NCBI RefSeq assembly: GCF_017745275.1
Contig: NZ_JAGHZS010000006.1
Span: forward strand, 124,001-188,000
DNA length: 64,000 nt
Direction: 5' to 3'
From: Chitinophaga sp.
GTDB taxonomy: Bacteria; Bacteroidota; Bacteroidia; Chitinophagales; Chitinophagaceae
In this document: positions 61,503 to 64,000 of the stretch, in pieces
Layout: each line of letters starts with the position of its first letter
Numbering within the stretch: position 1 is the stretch's first letter
The notes under the pieces: model-generated
Databases searched by the model: none
Told to the model about the DNA's origin: nothing
Seen by the model: only the letters and a program-made list of their open reading frames with translations
Made by a program: the position numbers and the translations under genes

Positions 61503-63431
61503 TCAGCGGATCAACGTGACGGTTCCTTTTTTCGTTATTTGTTTACCGTTGAAGTCGGTGCCTTCCAGTATCCAGATGTAGGTATCTACCGGCGCCGGCA
61601 TACCCTTGAAGGTACCATCCCAGCCATTGCGGAAATCAGTAGATGCATAAATTTCCACGCCCCAGCGGTTGTAGATACGGAAGTATTTATAGGTGGTAAT
61701 ACCAACGGGAATAAAACGGAAACGATCATTCAGCCCGTCACCATTGGGCGTAAATGCATTGGGGATATACATTTCAGGACCGGTATAATATTTTACGCTC
61801 ACTGTTGCATAACCAAAGCATCCCTGCTGGTTGGATACACGCAGTTTAAACGCAATGTCGTGGTTGTAGTTTAATACCGGGTGCGCAATACCAGGATCTG
61901 ATAAACCATCTGAAGGCGTCCATGAATACATTTCTCCGCCACTGCCCTGCATCACCAGTTGTTGTCCCCTGGCCAGTATAGTGTCGTTACCGGCATATGG
62001 ATTCACTTCGTAAATCCGGATATTTTTGGTAACGGTTTTTTCACATTGCTTATCGGTGCGCAACGTCAATGAAATCGTATATACGTCACCTTTAGTAAAG
62101 GTATGTGCCATGGATTGTTGTATGCCGGGTGTAACAGCACTGTCGTTGGTGCCGAAATCCCACACATGCGAAGTAATGTGGCCATAGTAGTAGGACGATG
62201 TATCATTAAACTGTATAGGCTCTCCTTTGCATACGCCGCTGGTCGTAAAACCCGCTTTTAGCCCCGGATAATTATAGACGGTACCTTCTGTGCTGTCGGT
62301 ACAGGCCAGCCCGGGATTTACAATCAGTTTCACTTTGTATACACCAGTGTCGGGATATTGGTGATAAAACAGGGTTTTGTTGTTGGTAAGGGTGTCTGTA
62401 CCATCTCCAAATGTCCAGTAATAGGCAGATGAATAACCGGCAACGCTGGAATTAGGAATAGGCACATGTAAGGCGGGGTCTTCTGTACAATTGGCGAGCA
62501 CCGATGGGAAGGTAGCGGTGATGTTGGTTTGACAGTTGAATACCGTGAGTAAGATGTCCTTGCTATGGGTACCCAGGAATTGTTTGGTGTATGGATCGTA
62601 TTCATTCACGCACACAGTTACCACATATTTACCGGGTTGATTTGGTGTACAGGTGATAAGTCCTTTGGATGATATGGAAATGCCTGGTGCTCCGTTCATC
62701 GGGTTGCTGCCCGAATAAGGCGGAATATAGCGTACAGTAGTATTGTAGGGCGGTGGCGTGGTAGATGTATTTTCATTGTTGACAGAACCATCTGTTAATG
62801 CGCTGCAAAGATTATAGGTAAGACTATCACCATCTTCATCATATGCGGCATAATCCAATGTAAATGGCATGGAGCCGCAAATAACAATAGAGGTGTCTTT
62901 ATTGAAATAAGCGCTGTTATTAAAAGGTCTTGATTCGGTACCGGGAATAACGGTGTAGTAAGTAGATCCTTCGTGTTCTGAATCATAAATATTACTCAGT
63001 CTTTCGCCACGGCAGCAACGTTGTGACGATACATAGTAGCCACCGGGAATAGGCGCCAGTTCTATTACTGCAGTATAAAAGGCTACTTCCAGGTGCTGTG
63101 CCTGTGGTGCCAGGCAGGGATTTCTCAGTGTATCAATCAGGGGACGTGTTTCGGAAATATAGAGATATACGGAAGATAAAACTTTGGAACCGCTGGAAGT
63201 GAATACATTAGCTGTAACGGGGTTTTCAAATCTGTCGATACACCCTTGTCTGTCGCCGCAGGTAAAATCTGCGTCGCGGTATAGCTTGAGGGTGATGAGA
63301 TAACGGTAGCGTGTATTATCTCCACTCCTACCCAATGTTTTATAATAAATTTCGCCACCAATGATGTGATATCCAGCTGCGAAAATAGGGAACAAACAGC
63401 AGCTCAATACCAATAAAACCGCTCTCTTCAT
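61503..63431 (-). CDS. Secreted PKD protein with CHU_C (T9SS type B) C terminus
   Basis: A secreted or surface protein of 642 residues. The signal peptide is LLVLSCCLFPIFAAGYH. A long N-terminal beta-rich region (about 20-310) with several Cys follows, then two PKD-like domains (about 310-480; YYWTFGDGTDTLTNN, SHVWDFGTNDSAVTPG), and a final gliding-motility-associated C-terminal domain (YIPNAFTPNGDGLNDRF, IYNRWGVEIY, TYIWILEG). This C terminus is the type B sorting signal for T9SS export, so SprA encoded 5 kb away is part of its expected export route. No enzymatic domain is seen; adhesion or surface structure is a guess. Confidence 0.9.
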   Translation of the reverse strand: MKRAVLLVLSCCLFPIFAAGYHIIGGEIYYKTLGRSGDNTRYRYLITLKLYRDADFTCGDRQGCIDRFENPVTANVFTSSGSKVLSSVYLYISETRPLIDTLRNPCLAPQAQHLEVAFYTAVIELAPIPGGYYVSSQRCCRGERLSNIYDSEHEGSTYYTVIPGTESRPFNNSAYFNKDTSIVICGSMPFTLDYAAYDEDGDSLTYNLCSALTDGSVNNENTSTTPPPYNTTVRYIPPYSGSNPMNGAPGISISSKGLITCTPNQPGKYVVTVCVNEYDPYTKQFLGTHSKDILLTVFNCQTNITATFPSVLANCTEDPALHVPIPNSSVAGYSSAYYWTFGDGTDTLTNNKTLFYHQYPDTGVYKVKLIVNPGLACTDSTEGTVYNYPGLKAGFTTSGVCKGEPIQFNDTSSYYYGHITSHVWDFGTNDSAVTPGIQQSMAHTFTKGDVYTISLTLRTDKQCEKTVTKNIRIYEVNPYAGNDTILARGQQLVMQGSGGEMYSWTPSDGLSDPGIAHPVLNYNHDIAFKLRVSNQQGCFGYATVSVKYYTGPEMYIPNAFTPNGDGLNDRFRFIPVGITTYKYFRIYNRWGVEIYASTDFRNGWDGTFKGMPAPVDTYIWILEGTDFNGKQITKKGTVTLIR

Positions 63432-63495
63432 GATGGGGGATACTGCTCTCTGAATTTAACAAAAAAAAAGCAGATCCGGTTCATTTCCGGGAACT

Positions 63496-64000
63496 TTATC
63501 TTATCAGTGTAACGGTGCCTTTGCGTTGTACGGTGTTGTTGTTAATATCTTTTCCCTGTACTACCCAAACATAGGTAGCGATAGCGGCAGGTTGTCCGTT
63601 GACAGTACCATCCCATCCCTGCAAATAGGCCGTGGATGAGTAAACCAGCTTACCCCAGCGATCAAATACGCGGAAGAATTCTGTTTGCACAATGCCTACT
63701 GGAAGTGGACGGAAAATATCATTTACGCCATCGCCGTTGGGAGAGAATGCGTTAGGTATATAAATCTCCGGCCCTTTCATGAAGCGAACGAAAATGTTGT
63801 CGGTACCGGAACAACCTTCCTGCGTATAGGCGGTAACGGTATATGTAATGTCATGGTTATACGTAGTAACCGGATTATAAATGCTGCGGCTATTTAATCC
63901 GTCTGGCGGCGTCCAGGTATAACGTACGCCCCCGGTAGCATGCAACTGGAAAGGCGTGTTCAACATAATAATGGTATCGTTGCCGGCAAAGGCGCGGACT
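63496..64000 (-). CDS. Partial CHU_C-tail protein, paralogue of the neighbour
   Basis: Only the last 167 codons are inside the window; the frame is open to the right edge, and the ATG at 63966 is internal. The preserved part (AGNDTI before that Met, YTWTPPDGLNS, YIPNAFSPNGDGVNDIF, FDRWGKLVYSS, TYVWVVQGKD, GTVTLIR) parallels the same region of the gene at 61503-63431, so the two are tandem paralogues. It carries a type B sorting domain and is expected to be exported by T9SS. Confidence 0.88.
   Translation of the reverse strand, partial: VRAFAGNDTIIMLNTPFQLHATGGVRYTWTPPDGLNSRSIYNPVTTYNHDITYTVTAYTQEGCSGTDNIFVRFMKGPEIYIPNAFSPNGDGVNDIFRPLPVGIVQTEFFRVFDRWGKLVYSSTAYLQGWDGTVNGQPAAIATYVWVVQGKDINNNTVQRKGTVTLIR

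Overview
The window comes from a Bacteroidota chromosome, most likely a Chitinophagaceae (Chitinophaga-like) relative. The evidence is the long Q-rich FtsZ, an RpoZ of the Bacteroidota type, SusC/SusD with ECF sigma and FecR, SprA of the type IX secretion system (T9SS), CHU_C-type C-terminal domains, several Bacteroidota DUF families (4091, 4296, 4345, 4835, 5723), and promoters fitting TTG-N17-21-TAnnTTTG. The family-level placement is inference. I see no tRNA, rRNA, CRISPR array, IS element or prophage.

Layout. Positions 2-277 are the tail of a DUF4091 protein that enters from the left. Positions 377-17151 (minus strand) hold a complete division and cell wall (dcw) cluster: mraZ, rsmH, ftsL, ftsI with a PASTA domain, murE, mraY, murD, ftsW, murG, murC, ftsQ, ftsA, ftsZ. 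It ends in a bidirectional terminator, and a 10-bp-periodic MraZ-type operator precedes it. A divergent AT-rich 500-bp spacer leads to bamD, rpoZ, coaBC, a DUF4835 gene, a DUF4296 lipoprotein gene and a two-subunit 3-oxoacid CoA-transferase, then a DUF5723 gene, a pabC-like aminotransferase and a photolyase. Positions 26882-36988 (minus) carry menaquinone genes mqnB and mqnD, then ECF sigma, FecR, SusC, SusD and a TlpA-like thioredoxin, and a DUF4345 gene. Pterin genes queD and folE diverge from mqnB, and fabD follows.

Positions 39318-47122 are a mixed region: two GNAT genes, a serine hydrolase, a DinB protein, a Nudix-like regulator, and two tandem TPR histidine kinases, the second with a ruined ATP-binding domain. 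Then come fabH (minus), ruvA, and the very large sprA (plus). After sprA lies a three-gene cassette at 56406-60338: a small Cys/His membrane protein, a TonB-dependent receptor and an Asp-box lipoprotein with a Cys-x-Cys-Cys motif. I consider it the best candidate for a poorly described system, probably metal related. The right end has a possible 53-residue minus-strand gene, an SDR, and two tandem CHU_C-tail proteins that are probably T9SS cargo; the second runs off the window.

A second theme is structural. Several spacers carry arrays of 7-bp units (GCTAAnn or GCnnAAA), two of them folded into long near-perfect palindromes at 27369-27497 and 39199-39320, with relatives at 8606-8640, 14994-15152 and the 3' end of the gene ending at 25459.
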